In this document: in pieces, positions 34,001-42,822 of the stretch
Layout: every line of letters starts with the position of its first letter
How positions within the stretch are numbered: position 1 is the stretch's first letter
Assembly (NCBI GenBank): GCA_023426575.1
Contig: JAFAAL010000021.1
Coordinates: forward strand, 1 to 64,000
Length of the DNA stretch: 64,000 nucleotides
Reading direction: 5' to 3'
Source: Bacillota bacterium
GTDB lineage: Bacteria > Bacillota > Clostridia > Saccharofermentanales > DTU023
Position numbers and translations under genes: made by a program
The notes under the pieces: generated by a model
Told to the model about the DNA's origin: nothing
Seen by the model: only the letters and a program-made list of their open reading frames with translations
Databases searched by the model: none

Positions 34001-35833
34001 GTGCAGCCTGTCGAAAAAATTAGAAATCTGGCCATCATTGCCCATGTCGACCACGGCAAGACAACTCTGGTCGACAGTCTACTGCGCTATGCGGGACTCT
34101 TCCGTGAGAATGAAGAGGTCCAATCGCAGGTTATGGATTCCAATGCCCTCGAGCGTGAGCGCGGCATCACCATCTTGGCCAAAAACACGGCGATTCACTA
34201 TCGCGGCTACCAGATCAACATTGTCGACACGCCAGGCCATGCGGACTTTGGTGGAGAGGTCGAACGCGTCCTCAACATGGTCGATGGCGTCCTCCTCTTG
34301 GTCGATGCCTGGGAAGGCCCCATGCCTCAGACGCGCTTTGTCTTGAAAAAAGCCCTCGCTGCAGGCCTGAGACCCATTGTCATGGTCAACAAAATTGATC
34401 GTCAATTGGCTCAGCCAGAGGCCGCCTATGATCAGGTGCTCGACCTCTTCATCGACCTGGGGGCGGAGAGCGAACAACTCGATTTTCCAGTCATTTACGG
34501 CTCGGCAAAAAATGGCGAATTCTATCCCCACTATCCTCTCGTTGAGGCAGAACGGAGTGACGCCGGCCTCCTCCTCGACCTGATGATTGACGCCCTGCCA
34601 GCCCCCTCTGTCAGCGTCGAGGGTCCCCTGCAGATGCTGGTGGCCAATATTGACTTTGATCCGTACCTCGGGCGCTTGGCCATCGGGCGTATTCAGCGCG
34701 GCATTGTGACCAATGGGAGTCATCAGGCCATCCTGTCCCAGGACGGGCAGGAGCGCCACGGGCGAGTGGCCCGCCTCATGACCTTTGATGGTCTGAAGCG
34801 CGATGAGGTGGAACGGGCTGGAGCGGGTGAGATCGTGATGATCGCAGGCCTCGGCGACATTGAGATCGGTGAGACAATCTGCGATCCCGACTGCCTCGAG
34901 GCGCTGCCCTTTCGCGCGATTGATGAGCCGACGATGGCGCTGACGATGATGGTCAACAATTCCCCCTTTGCAGGACGCGAAGGGACCTACCTGACCTCGC
35001 GTCAGATTCTTGCGCGTCTCGAGCGCGAACTGGAAAAGAATCCCGCCATGCAGATGAGTCCTGGTGAGAGTCGCGATCAATTTGTCCTCAAGGGGAGAGG
35101 GGAGCTACACTTCTCTATTCTCATTGAAGAGATGCGCCGCGAAGGCTATGAATTCCAACTCTCCCGACCTCAGATCCTCACGCGTGAGATCGACGGGGTC
35201 CTCTGTGAACCCGAAGAGATCGTCTATATCGACTGCCCAGAAGATAAGACTGGGATTGTGATTGAAAAGTTGTCACAGCGCAGGGCGGAACTTGAAAAGA
35301 TGGAGAGCGGGCACGGAGGACAGATGCACCTAGAATTTCGCATTCCCTCGCGTTTTCTCTTTGCCTACCGCTCCGAATTTCTCTCTGATACGCGGGGTGA
35401 GGGAATCTTAAACTCCATGCTCGATCGCTATATTCCCGTCAAGGGACAGAGTCCTCGGCGCAATGTCCAGGTCCTCGTCGCCTCTGAGACGGGTCAGGCG
35501 ACGGCCTATGCCCTGAGTCATGCCGAGGCCCGAGGACAGCTGATGATCAGTCCTGGAACAGCCGTTTATGAGGGGATGATCGTCGGGACGACGCAGCGTG
35601 GGGAGGATGTTGCGCTCAATGTCTGCAAGCAAAAGCAAAAGACGAACTTCCGAGCAGCAGGCGTCGACGATGCGCCAAACCTCAGTCCTCCGATTGAGAT
35701 GAGTATTGAGAGGGCTCTGGAGTTTATCGCTGAAGATGAATTGATTGAAGTCACACCAGAGTCTCTCAGGCTGCGCAAGCGTATCCTCAACGCAGGGGAG
35801 CGGATCAAAATTCAAAAAAAGGCTAAGATGTAG
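34001..35833 (+). CDS. typA: Ribosome-associated GTPase TypA/BipA
   Basis: Translational GTPase of the EF-G family used under stress and in ribosome assembly. 610 residues from GTG 34001, with AAGGAGG inside the end of der. HVDHGKTTLVDSLL (P-loop), RGITILAKN (switch I), DTPGHADFGGE and NKIDR are the G motifs; FTGREGTY-like FAGREGTYLTSRQI and the C-terminal GDTRGEG-like SDTRGEGILN are TypA-specific. The longer frame to 33890 lies inside der and lacks support. Confidence 0.96.
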   Translation: MQPVEKIRNLAIIAHVDHGKTTLVDSLLRYAGLFRENEEVQSQVMDSNALERERGITILAKNTAIHYRGYQINIVDTPGHADFGGEVERVLNMVDGVLLLVDAWEGPMPQTRFVLKKALAAGLRPIVMVNKIDRQLAQPEAAYDQVLDLFIDLGAESEQLDFPVIYGSAKNGEFYPHYPLVEAERSDAGLLLDLMIDALPAPSVSVEGPLQMLVANIDFDPYLGRLAIGRIQRGIVTNGSHQAILSQDGQERHGRVARLMTFDGLKRDEVERAGAGEIVMIAGLGDIEIGETICDPDCLEALPFRAIDEPTMALTMMVNNSPFAGREGTYLTSRQILARLERELEKNPAMQMSPGESRDQFVLKGRGELHFSILIEEMRREGYEFQLSRPQILTREIDGVLCEPEEIVYIDCPEDKTGIVIEKLSQRRAELEKMESGHGGQMHLEFRIPSRFLFAYRSEFLSDTRGEGILNSMLDRYIPVKGQSPRRNVQVLVASETGQATAYALSHAEARGQLMISPGTAVYEGMIVGTTQRGEDVALNVCKQKQKTNFRAAGVDDAPNLSPPIEMSIERALEFIAEDELIEVTPESLRLRKRILNAGERIKIQKKAKM

Positions 35834-35839
35834 TAAAAT
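35811..35839 (+). promoter_or_regulatory. mltG promoter
   Basis: TTCAAA (35811-35816), a 17-bp spacer and TAAAAT (35834-35839), starting in the last codons of typA. Confidence 0.5.
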
Positions 35840-35873
35840 GCTCATCTAGGGAGTATGAAGGCTGGGAGGACGC

Positions 35874-37034
35874 ATGCGCTATAGTCGCCTACTCAAGACA
35901 ATTCTGATCCTTGCATTCATCATCATGCTGGCGGGGCTCGCCTTCTTTGGCTTCATCAATGGCTATGATTATGTGCGTCTACAAAACGAGCGTTTTGTTG
36001 ATCTCAATCGCGCTTTTGAGGCCAATCAGGGTGAGTCTCCATTTAACTCGCAGATGCCGGGCGCCGTGGAGATCTACATCACGCGATCAGCCTCCACCAG
36101 CGACATTGCAGATATCTTATACCGACATCAGTTGATCAAAAATAAGACGCTCTTTAAGATTCTCTCTAAGTTTAACGGCTTCGATGGCGCCTATCAGGCG
36201 GGGACGCATTACCTCAGTCCAAAGATGAGCTATGACGAGATCATGTTTACCCTCACGCGCCTGCCCAAGCCCGTCACGCTGACCTTTCCAGAGGGGATGA
36301 CCTATCAGCAGATGCGAGACAAGATGGTCGAGGAGGGCCTGCGTATTGACGTCAAGCGGATGGATGACCTCGTCAGCCGCCCGAACCTCTTCATCGATTA
36401 CAGCTTTGTCCAAGAGATCTTGCTCCATGCCGATCGGGCCTGGCCTCTCCAGGGCTATCTCTGGCCCGACACCTATCAGTTCGACCCCAATATGGATGAG
36501 GAGTCCATTCTGAGAATGTTCCTCGACAACACGGCGAAGAAGCTGAAAGAGTATGATTACGGCGATCGCGCCGCGCGGATGGGACTGTCTATGGACCAAG
36601 TCATCACCCTGGCCTCAATTGTCCAAGCAGAGGGCGTCGGTACAGATACTTCAAAAATTGGCAAGGTCTTCCTCAACCGCCTGAAGCAGGAGATGCCTCT
36701 CGAATCCTGTGCCACCATCAATTATCTGAGACTTGAAAATGGTGAGAAACCAAGACTCTGGGTTCAAAATTCTGACCTCGCGCGATTTGAGGCCTCTCCG
36801 TACAACAGCTATAGTCATGCAGGTCTTCCGCCAGGTCCCATCAACAATCCAGGCATCATTGCGATTGAGGGCGTCTTGTGGCCTGCCAATGAGCAGAGCT
36901 GGCCCGGAGCCAATGACTATCTCTATTTCTGTGCGCGTGGAGATGGCAGCAACGAATTTGCCAAGACAATCGAAGAGCACGAGAAAAACGTTGCCTATTA
37001 TGAGTCCAACTGGCAAGAGCCAGCGGGTGAGTAG
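35874..37034 (+). CDS. mltG: Endolytic murein transglycosylase MltG
   Basis: Membrane-anchored lytic transglycosylase that cuts nascent glycan strands. 386 residues. One N-terminal membrane helix (about 8-27), then a LysM-like part (ITRSASTSDIADILYRH), the SYDEIMFTL region, and the YceG core with the catalytic Glu in ASIVQAEG, followed by FLNRL, SPYNSYSHAGLPPGPINNPG and YLYFCARGDG. GGGAGG precedes the ATG. It converges on the minus-strand gene ending at 37041. Confidence 0.94.
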   Translation: MRYSRLLKTILILAFIIMLAGLAFFGFINGYDYVRLQNERFVDLNRAFEANQGESPFNSQMPGAVEIYITRSASTSDIADILYRHQLIKNKTLFKILSKFNGFDGAYQAGTHYLSPKMSYDEIMFTLTRLPKPVTLTFPEGMTYQQMRDKMVEEGLRIDVKRMDDLVSRPNLFIDYSFVQEILLHADRAWPLQGYLWPDTYQFDPNMDEESILRMFLDNTAKKLKEYDYGDRAARMGLSMDQVITLASIVQAEGVGTDTSKIGKVFLNRLKQEMPLESCATINYLRLENGEKPRLWVQNSDLARFEASPYNSYSHAGLPPGPINNPGIIAIEGVLWPANEQSWPGANDYLYFCARGDGSNEFAKTIEEHEKNVAYYESNWQEPAGE

Positions 37035-37040
37035 ATCGAA

Positions 37041-38402
37041 TTACTGTCTGCGCCGACCCTTGTTCTTCTGTCGATAGCGGAGTTTGAATTCACCGACAGG
37101 CGGCAGATATTTCTTGGCGTCAAGATCAGTGAAGAGGCGCTGCATATTGCGCTTGATCACCTTGTTTAACTGAAAGACCTCGGAGATTTCGCGCAAGATG
37201 ACTAGGATCGTCGGTCCGAGCAAGATACCGCCGAGGCCGTAGATTTTAATTCCGATGATCATCGAGAGAATCGTCATCAGGGGATGGAGGCGCATGGCTC
37301 CCCCGAGGATCAAGGGCTCAAAGAAGCGTCGAGAGACCCACATGATGACCATGATGAGAAGACAGAGGAGACCCTGCCAAGAACTCGCCGTGATGAAGAG
37401 ATAGATGGCCATGGGGATCATTGTCGCAGCGATGCCGAGTACAGGCAGCATATCGACAAAGGCGATGACAACGGACCACAAGACGGCATTCGGCATCTTG
37501 ATGACAGAGAGCCCCAACCAGGCCTGTAAGAAGACGACAAAGAATATCAGGAAATATCCTCCGATGATTCTAAAGAGGGTGTAGATAATCGCGTTTAAGA
37601 CTTGTTGCAGGCGACGGACAAAGACCTTGTCGGGGATCAGACGTCGACCGATGAGGTAGAAGCGCTGGCCCTGACTCAAGTAGTAGTATCCGGCCATAAT
37701 GGTGACGAGGATGACGAGAGAGGCCATGGGCAGCGAGCCGACCGCCTTGCTCAGTGCATTGACTATCGCCGTCAAGATCAGGGGGAGATTCGTAATGGCC
37801 ACTGTTTGGAGCTGGACCAGGTCCTCAATCACGCCGGCGACGTCCAAGTTGAGTCTTGAGAAGCCGAGAGACTGTAAGAAACCGTTGATCTTGAGGAGGA
37901 AGGATTCTAATTGATTGGCGAGATCCCCCTTGGCCAGAACCTCTGGAATCAGCTTGGCCGCTCTCTGTAAGCTAGTGATAACGGCTGAAAAGGCCCAGGC
38001 TGTCAGCAAGAGGAGAACAATGAGGAGGAGAAAGTATAGTCCGATGGCAAAGCGGCGGCGGCGGGGTCCTAGATGCGGATTCATCTTCTCTTGACGTAGA
38101 CCCGTGCGATGCATGAACTGGTCGACCTGTACGACAAAGAAAACAGCAGTTCTCGCGATGATCAGCCCAAAGAAGATCGGCATGAGGAAGGGGAAGATCT
38201 TGACCCCGATAAAGATGGCTCCGAGAATCAAGACTGTCTGAAGCGCGTAGCGGATGACCTTGAGGATGAAGCGCTTATCGTCTTCAGCCGCGCGCTCACT
38301 CGAGCGTAGCTGTACTCGCTCCGAGCGGATATTGCCCTCTGTGTCCAGAGGAGCTTGCGGAGATCTATCTGTTTGTACTGTGTTCTCGCGGGAATGTTCC
38401 AT
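37041..38402 (-). CDS. AI-2E family (PerM-type) membrane transporter
   Basis: 453-residue membrane protein. A long charged N-terminus (about 1-45) precedes roughly eight hydrophobic segments. The C-terminal GGAMRLHPLMTILSMIIGI and GLGGILLGPTILVILREI match the family signature (the G-x-HP and G-x-x-G-x-x-L-x-x-P pattern). Members have been linked to autoinducer-2 or ion export, but most are uncharacterised, so no substrate is given. It follows the unknown membrane gene by 9 bp on the same strand. Confidence 0.85.
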   Translation of the reverse strand: MEHSRENTVQTDRSPQAPLDTEGNIRSERVQLRSSERAAEDDKRFILKVIRYALQTVLILGAIFIGVKIFPFLMPIFFGLIIARTAVFFVVQVDQFMHRTGLRQEKMNPHLGPRRRRFAIGLYFLLLIVLLLLTAWAFSAVITSLQRAAKLIPEVLAKGDLANQLESFLLKINGFLQSLGFSRLNLDVAGVIEDLVQLQTVAITNLPLILTAIVNALSKAVGSLPMASLVILVTIMAGYYYLSQGQRFYLIGRRLIPDKVFVRRLQQVLNAIIYTLFRIIGGYFLIFFVVFLQAWLGLSVIKMPNAVLWSVVIAFVDMLPVLGIAATMIPMAIYLFITASSWQGLLCLLIMVIMWVSRRFFEPLILGGAMRLHPLMTILSMIIGIKIYGLGGILLGPTILVILREISEVFQLNKVIKRNMQRLFTDLDAKKYLPPVGEFKLRYRQKNKGRRRQ

Positions 38403-38411
38403 ATCAACCTC

Positions 38412-39428
38412 TTAGAAAATAATGTAAAGGGCAAGGCAGATGCCGAGGACAATCGTCGTCAGGAGCTGGAGCTGCCGACGCTGATCGGCAGAGTGCAGAT
38501 CCTTGCCGACTTGGCGTTCTCGCACTATTGTAGCTTGATTGCTCAAGGATAGCCAAAAGGGCATAAAGGAAGCGCAGGCTAAGAGAAAGAGCATGAACGG
38601 CGTCAGCAGATCACTAAAGTTCAGTTTGACGACGTCCTGCGGAATTTTATAGAGACGGTCATTGATGAAGAGCGGCAAGAGAATCTGCCAAGTCGTGAGA
38701 CAGGCGAAGAGACTTGCTGTGGGTTCCATCGGACTCTTGCTGCGCTGAGAGAGGCGCGTGAGGAAGTAAAAGACCAGAATGGATAGCAAAAACTCATGCC
38801 GATCACTGTAGAGCACGGCGAGCAGTAAAGTGCCGATGAGAGCTGCCAATCGCTCTGTCTTATAGAGAGAATTCAGACTCGGCGTCAGAACGTAGATGTG
38901 AAAGAAGAGGAGGATCACAGTTGGCAAGACTATTTGCAGCAGAGCACCGAGCAGGGCGAGAAGAGGCTCCTTCTCCCAGGCGCCGATCAGTGAGACTGTC
39001 GCCGTCTTCAGAGCGGGGCGATATTGTGGATTCAAGAAGAGAAGGATCTGTTGCCAGAGGAGCTGGGCGAGACTGCTCAGCCAAGCCAGGGTAGCTCCCG
39101 CGCCCAGACTGAGCAGAAGGCGCGTCGCGAGGGGTCGTGAGCAGCGCATGTGCTCATTAAATTCATCACTATAGAGAAAGGCGATGAGCAGCGTTGGGGC
39201 TGCAAAGATAAAGAGAAGCCGAGCGGCAGTCATCATCATCTGCTGTTGCCAAGAGAAATTGGGAACGACCACAAAGTGCGTATAGAGCTTAAAGAGAATG
39301 AAGACAAGGGCGAGCGCAAGCAAGAAGTCACGGATGAGCCGTGCTGAGAAGAGCGACTTCTGTCGCTGATGGATATGTAATCGGGCCCGTCGGCGCTGGA
39401 CCTCGATCTCGTGCTGATCTTTAGACAA
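38412..39428 (-). CDS. Polytopic membrane protein, unknown, perhaps a degenerate CPBP-type protein
   Basis: 338 residues with about eight to nine hydrophobic helices after a positively charged, His/Gln/Arg-rich N-terminus. The middle (LLALLGALLQIVLPTVILLF, then a YKTERLAALIGTLLLAVLYS stretch) has the rhythm of CAAX-protease/CPBP membrane proteins, but the EExxR motif and the catalytic histidine are not there. I therefore leave the family open. The gene overlaps the upstream prepilin-peptidase-like gene by 8 bp and is followed by the AI-2E transporter, so the three are probably co-transcribed. Confidence 0.6.
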   Translation of the reverse strand: MSKDQHEIEVQRRRARLHIHQRQKSLFSARLIRDFLLALALVFILFKLYTHFVVVPNFSWQQQMMMTAARLLFIFAAPTLLIAFLYSDEFNEHMRCSRPLATRLLLSLGAGATLAWLSSLAQLLWQQILLFLNPQYRPALKTATVSLIGAWEKEPLLALLGALLQIVLPTVILLFFHIYVLTPSLNSLYKTERLAALIGTLLLAVLYSDRHEFLLSILVFYFLTRLSQRSKSPMEPTASLFACLTTWQILLPLFINDRLYKIPQDVVKLNFSDLLTPFMLFLLACASFMPFWLSLSNQATIVRERQVGKDLHSADQRRQLQLLTTIVLGICLALYIIF

Positions 39429-39906
39429 TGGACTCGATCCTCCCTGAGATTATTAGCAGTATAACACTTAAAAGAAGGTAGGGGATCAGGGGGATAGCCC
39501 GGCCTAAGCTCCTCTTGATGAGCAGGGTCAGAGCATGCGGCAAGGCGAGAAGACAGGCGACAGGCAAGAGCAGAACATAAGACTCAAAACGAAGCATGAG
39601 CGCGAGGAGCAAGAGATAGCGAAAATCCGCTCCGCCAAGGACAGTTCTCTGTCGTCGCTCCTCATAAAAAACTGTGAGGATGAGAGCTATCAGCCAGAAT
39701 GAGAGATTGAGGCCCAGCTGGTAGAGCCGCTCTTTAGAGGCGTGGAGAAAGAAAGAGAACAGCGCCCCGATGAGGGCGAGTCCTTCATATCGGATGTCGA
39801 GCTCAAAACTTCGGATATCCTGCCAGGCGAGGCAGAGAGATGCGAGAGCAAAAATGCCGAGGGCGATGAGCTCTAAAGTCGAAAAAACGGGCAGGGTGGA
39901 CGTCAT
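39421..39906 (-). CDS. Prepilin-peptidase-like (A24) aspartyl protease
   Basis: 161 residues, mostly membrane helices. Two aspartates fit the A24 pair: D30 in LAWQDIRSFELD and D94 in GGADFR (family GxGD), followed by GRAIPLIPYLLL, which resembles the R-x-IP-x-x-P-x-L end of the family. The N-terminal methyltransferase domain of classic PilD is absent. The frame is open to 39987, but a good promoter (39929-39957) lies inside that extension, so ATG 39906 is preferred; no clear ribosome binding site is seen. No pilin genes occur in the window, so its substrate is unknown. Confidence 0.7.
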   Translation of the reverse strand: MTSTLPVFSTLELIALGIFALASLCLAWQDIRSFELDIRYEGLALIGALFSFFLHASKERLYQLGLNLSFWLIALILTVFYEERRQRTVLGGADFRYLLLLALMLRFESYVLLLPVACLLALPHALTLLIKRSLGRAIPLIPYLLLSVILLIISGRIESIV

Positions 39907-39928
39907 GACACTATTTGAGGCTTTTGGC

Positions 39929-39957
39929 CTTATAAAATCGTCTAAAATGACCGTCAA
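39929..39957 (-). promoter_or_regulatory. Promoter of the three-gene membrane operon
   Basis: On the minus strand TTGACG (39957-39952), a 17-bp spacer and TATAAG (39934-39929). Transcription would start near 39922, giving a leader of about 16 nt. Confidence 0.6.
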
Positions 39958-40010
39958 ACTGTGACAAAAAGCCCCAAAATCTGACAAAAGGACTGGAATT
40001 AGGGCAATCC

Positions 40011-40039
40011 TTTATCTGAACTCCCCCCTCCACTATAAT
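40011..40039 (+). promoter_or_regulatory. glgP promoter
   Basis: A perfect TATAAT at 40034-40039 with a weak -35, TTTATC, 17 bp upstream at 40011-40016. Confidence 0.55.
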
Positions 40040-40076
40040 CAATGGGTGAATTGCTATGTTGAAGGAGAAGAGACTT

Positions 40077-42440
40077 ATGGATCAGCAAGAATTTCAAAGA
40101 GAGGCGCGCGCCATCAGCTTGGCCGTCTATGCCCGCGACCTCGCAGACCTCTCTCGCCAGGAATTTTGGACTGTCATGGCCTATGTCATCATGGCTGAAT
40201 TAGCGCCACATTGGCGCCAGACAGAGTCTAGGCAGAGAGGGCAGCGTCGGGCTCACTACTTCTCGGCTGAGTTTCTCATCGGACGCTCCCTTCTGAATAA
40301 TCTCATCAATATGGGCGATGCCGAGATGGTCGCAGACTTCGTGGCCTCTTATGGCTATGAACTCTCTGAGCTCGAGAGTGAAGAAATTGATCCAGGCCTA
40401 GGCAATGGGGGGCTGGGGCGTCTTGCCGCCTGCTTCCTCGATTCGTCGGCCAACCTCAACTTGCCCGTCACGGGCTATGGCATCATGTATCGCTACGGCC
40501 TCTTCAGACAAGAGTTCGAAGAGGGATTCCAAAAGGAGTTTCCCGATGCCTGGCGCGAATTGCCTTATCCCTTTACCGTGCGCAAGCACGAGGATCGCGT
40601 GCTGATTGAGTTTCAAGATCTCAAGGTCTGGGCCGTTCCCTATGAATTGCCCATCACCTCTTACCATGATCACTACATCAACAGCCTGAAATTGTGGCGC
40701 GCCGAGCCCTTTCATGAATTCGACTTCAATCTCTTTAACTCTCAGCGCTTCGATGATGCGGTCATCGAGCGCAACCGGGTCAATGACATTTTCCGTGTGC
40801 TCTACCCCAATGACACCTCGTATGACGGCAAGGTGCTCCGGGTGCGCCAACAATATTTCTTCGTCGCGGCATCGCTCCGTCTGATCCTGCGTGACTTTAT
40901 CTCTGAGCATGGCCGTGATTTTTCGCGTTTCCCTGACTATCACGTCATTCAATTGAACGATACACACCCGGTCCTCGCCATTCCCGAATTGCTGAGACTT
41001 CTGATTGACGAAGAAGGACTCGATTTCGACACGGCCTGGCCGATCGTTCAGAGGACCTTTGCCTACACCAATCACACGATTTTGGCAGAGGCGATGGAGC
41101 GCTGGGATGTCTCAATCTTCCAGTATCTCTTCCCGCGCATTCTCGACTTGGTCAAGATGATTGACGAGCGCTTTAGAGATGAGGCTAGGGGCCGTGGCGT
41201 CCCCTACGAGACGATCGAATATCTCGCACCTCTGCACGATGGCCAGGTGCACATGGCTTGGCTGGCCTGCTATACCTGTTTTTCAATCAACGGGGTGGCT
41301 GAGATGCACACAGAGATTCTCAAGAGCAATACGCTGAACGACTTCTACCGTCTCTATCCCGAGCGCTTTTCCGCCAAGACAAATGGTGTGACACCTCGTC
41401 GCTGGCTGCGCCAGAGCAATCCAGAGCTCGCTACGTACTTGACGGAGCTTTTGGGTTCAGACCACTGGGTCAAGCATCTCGAGGATCTCGGACAGTTGGC
41501 CTCCCTGGCGAATGATTCTGAGGTCCAGAACCGCTTCTTGGCCATTAAGCGCCAGAAGAAGGAGCAGCTGAGCCAGTATCTCAAGGCGCGCAATGGTATC
41601 GTCCTCAATCCAGACTCTCTCTTCGATGTGCAGTGTAAGCGTATCCATGAGTACAAGCGACAGCACTTGAATGCTCTGGCGATTCTCCACCACTACTATC
41701 AGCTCAAATCAGGCCAAGTCTCTCTCGCGGAGGCGACGCCTGTCACCTATCTCTTTGCTGGCAAGTCGGCCCCGGGCTACTTCAGAGCCAAGGCGGTCAT
41801 CAAATTCATCAATGAAATTGCAGGTCTGATCAACAACGACAAGATGGTCAATCAGGTCATGCAAGTGCACTTTATTCCCAATTACAACGTCTCAGTTGGA
41901 GAAAAGCTCTTTCCAGCGGCGGATCTCTCCTTGCAGATCTCGACGGTGGGCAAGGAGGCCTCTGGCACAGGAAATATGAAATTCATGATGAACGGCGCTC
42001 CGACTCTTGGAACTTGGGATGGGGCCAATGTCGAAATTGTTGAGGCGGCAGGGGAGGAGAATAACTTCATGTTCGGGGTCAAGCCCGCAGACTTCCCGGC
42101 CACTCTGGCCTATTACAATTCACAGTGGCAATACGAGCATGTCCCCGGTCTCAAACCTGTCGTCGACAGCCTGATCGATGGAACTTTCAGCGATCAAGAC
42201 ACCGGAATGTTCCACGACTTGTACAATGCTCTCTTAAACGGCAGCAGCTGGGAAAAGGCGGACATTTATTATGCGCTCGGCGACTTCAGTGATTTCTATC
42301 ACCGCCGCCGTGATGCACAAGAGGCCTATAAGGATCAGAGCACCTGGGCCAAGATGGCCTGGTCAAACATTGCGCACTCTGGCATCTTCAGCTCGGATCG
42401 CACCATCCGTCAGTACGCCGATGAGATTTGGCGCATTTGA
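40077..42440 (+). CDS. glgP: Glycogen/starch (alpha-glucan) phosphorylase
   Basis: Releases glucose 1-phosphate from alpha-1,4-glucans; PLP enzyme. 787 residues. Family features include NGGLGRLAACFLDSSA, YGIMYRYGLFRQ, TNHTILAEAMERW, GVTPRRWL, and the PLP-lysine region GKEASGTGNMKFMMNGA. AAGGAG lies nine bases before ATG 40077, while the in-frame ATG at 40056 is only about ten bases from the predicted transcript start, so 40077 is chosen. No other glycogen genes are near it in this window. Confidence 0.95.
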   Translation: MDQQEFQREARAISLAVYARDLADLSRQEFWTVMAYVIMAELAPHWRQTESRQRGQRRAHYFSAEFLIGRSLLNNLINMGDAEMVADFVASYGYELSELESEEIDPGLGNGGLGRLAACFLDSSANLNLPVTGYGIMYRYGLFRQEFEEGFQKEFPDAWRELPYPFTVRKHEDRVLIEFQDLKVWAVPYELPITSYHDHYINSLKLWRAEPFHEFDFNLFNSQRFDDAVIERNRVNDIFRVLYPNDTSYDGKVLRVRQQYFFVAASLRLILRDFISEHGRDFSRFPDYHVIQLNDTHPVLAIPELLRLLIDEEGLDFDTAWPIVQRTFAYTNHTILAEAMERWDVSIFQYLFPRILDLVKMIDERFRDEARGRGVPYETIEYLAPLHDGQVHMAWLACYTCFSINGVAEMHTEILKSNTLNDFYRLYPERFSAKTNGVTPRRWLRQSNPELATYLTELLGSDHWVKHLEDLGQLASLANDSEVQNRFLAIKRQKKEQLSQYLKARNGIVLNPDSLFDVQCKRIHEYKRQHLNALAILHHYYQLKSGQVSLAEATPVTYLFAGKSAPGYFRAKAVIKFINEIAGLINNDKMVNQVMQVHFIPNYNVSVGEKLFPAADLSLQISTVGKEASGTGNMKFMMNGAPTLGTWDGANVEIVEAAGEENNFMFGVKPADFPATLAYYNSQWQYEHVPGLKPVVDSLIDGTFSDQDTGMFHDLYNALLNGSSWEKADIYYALGDFSDFYHRRRDAQEAYKDQSTWAKMAWSNIAHSGIFSSDRTIRQYADEIWRI

Positions 42441-42451
42441 TAAGGCTCTAT

Positions 42452-42480
42452 TTGACAAAGGCCTAGACGGTTGGCACAAT
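42452..42480 (+). promoter_or_regulatory. Promoter of the PC4-like gene
   Basis: Consensus TTGACA (42452-42457), a 17-bp spacer and CACAAT (42475-42480) in the gap after glgP. Confidence 0.5.
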
Positions 42481-42509
42481 CTCTTATAAATAAAGAAAGG
42501 AACGGGCTT

Positions 42510-42749
42510 ATGGCAGAGTTTAAATATGAGGTCACGAAGAAGCTGGGGACACTGTCCAGCTCCAAATCGGGTTGGAACAGAGAGTTGAACATGGTCTCCT
42601 GGAATGGCAATAAGGCGAAGCTCGATATTCGCGATTGGGCTCCCGATGGCCAGAAGATGGGCAAGGGCATCTCGCTGAACAGGGAAGAGGCCGCCATTTT
42701 GAGAACTCTTCTCGAGGACCTGAACCTCGACGAGATCTTTACGGAATAG
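42510..42749 (+). CDS. YdbC/PC4-like single-stranded DNA-binding protein
   Basis: 79 residues. The sequence (EFKYEVTKKLGTL, GWNRELNMVSWNG, KLDIRDWAPDGQKMGKGISL) matches the YdbC group of PC4-fold proteins, known to bind single-stranded nucleic acid as dimers. AAAGGAAC precedes ATG 42510; earlier in-frame codons from 42471 overlap the promoter. A strong terminator follows 23 bp after the stop, so it is a single-gene unit. Biological role in bacteria is not settled. Confidence 0.85.
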   Translation: MAEFKYEVTKKLGTLSSSKSGWNRELNMVSWNGNKAKLDIRDWAPDGQKMGKGISLNREEAAILRTLLEDLNLDEIFTE

Positions 42750-42771
42750 TCAGAGCAATCGATAAATGCAA

Positions 42772-42809
42772 AGAGACCCCGTCGTTCACGACGGGGTCTC
42801 TATATTTTT
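42772..42809. terminator. Strong bidirectional terminator
   Basis: A perfect 13-bp stem (42772-42784 with 42789-42801), a 4-nt loop and a T-rich tail to 42809 on the plus strand. It lies between the convergent PC4-like and sortase genes and can serve both. Confidence 0.85.
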
Positions 42810-42822
42810 GTCTTGAGATTGT

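Noticed and set aside
34079..35080. 333-codon minus-strand ORF opposite typA
   Set aside because: Antisense shadow of a clear GTPase gene with no recognisable domain or start signal.
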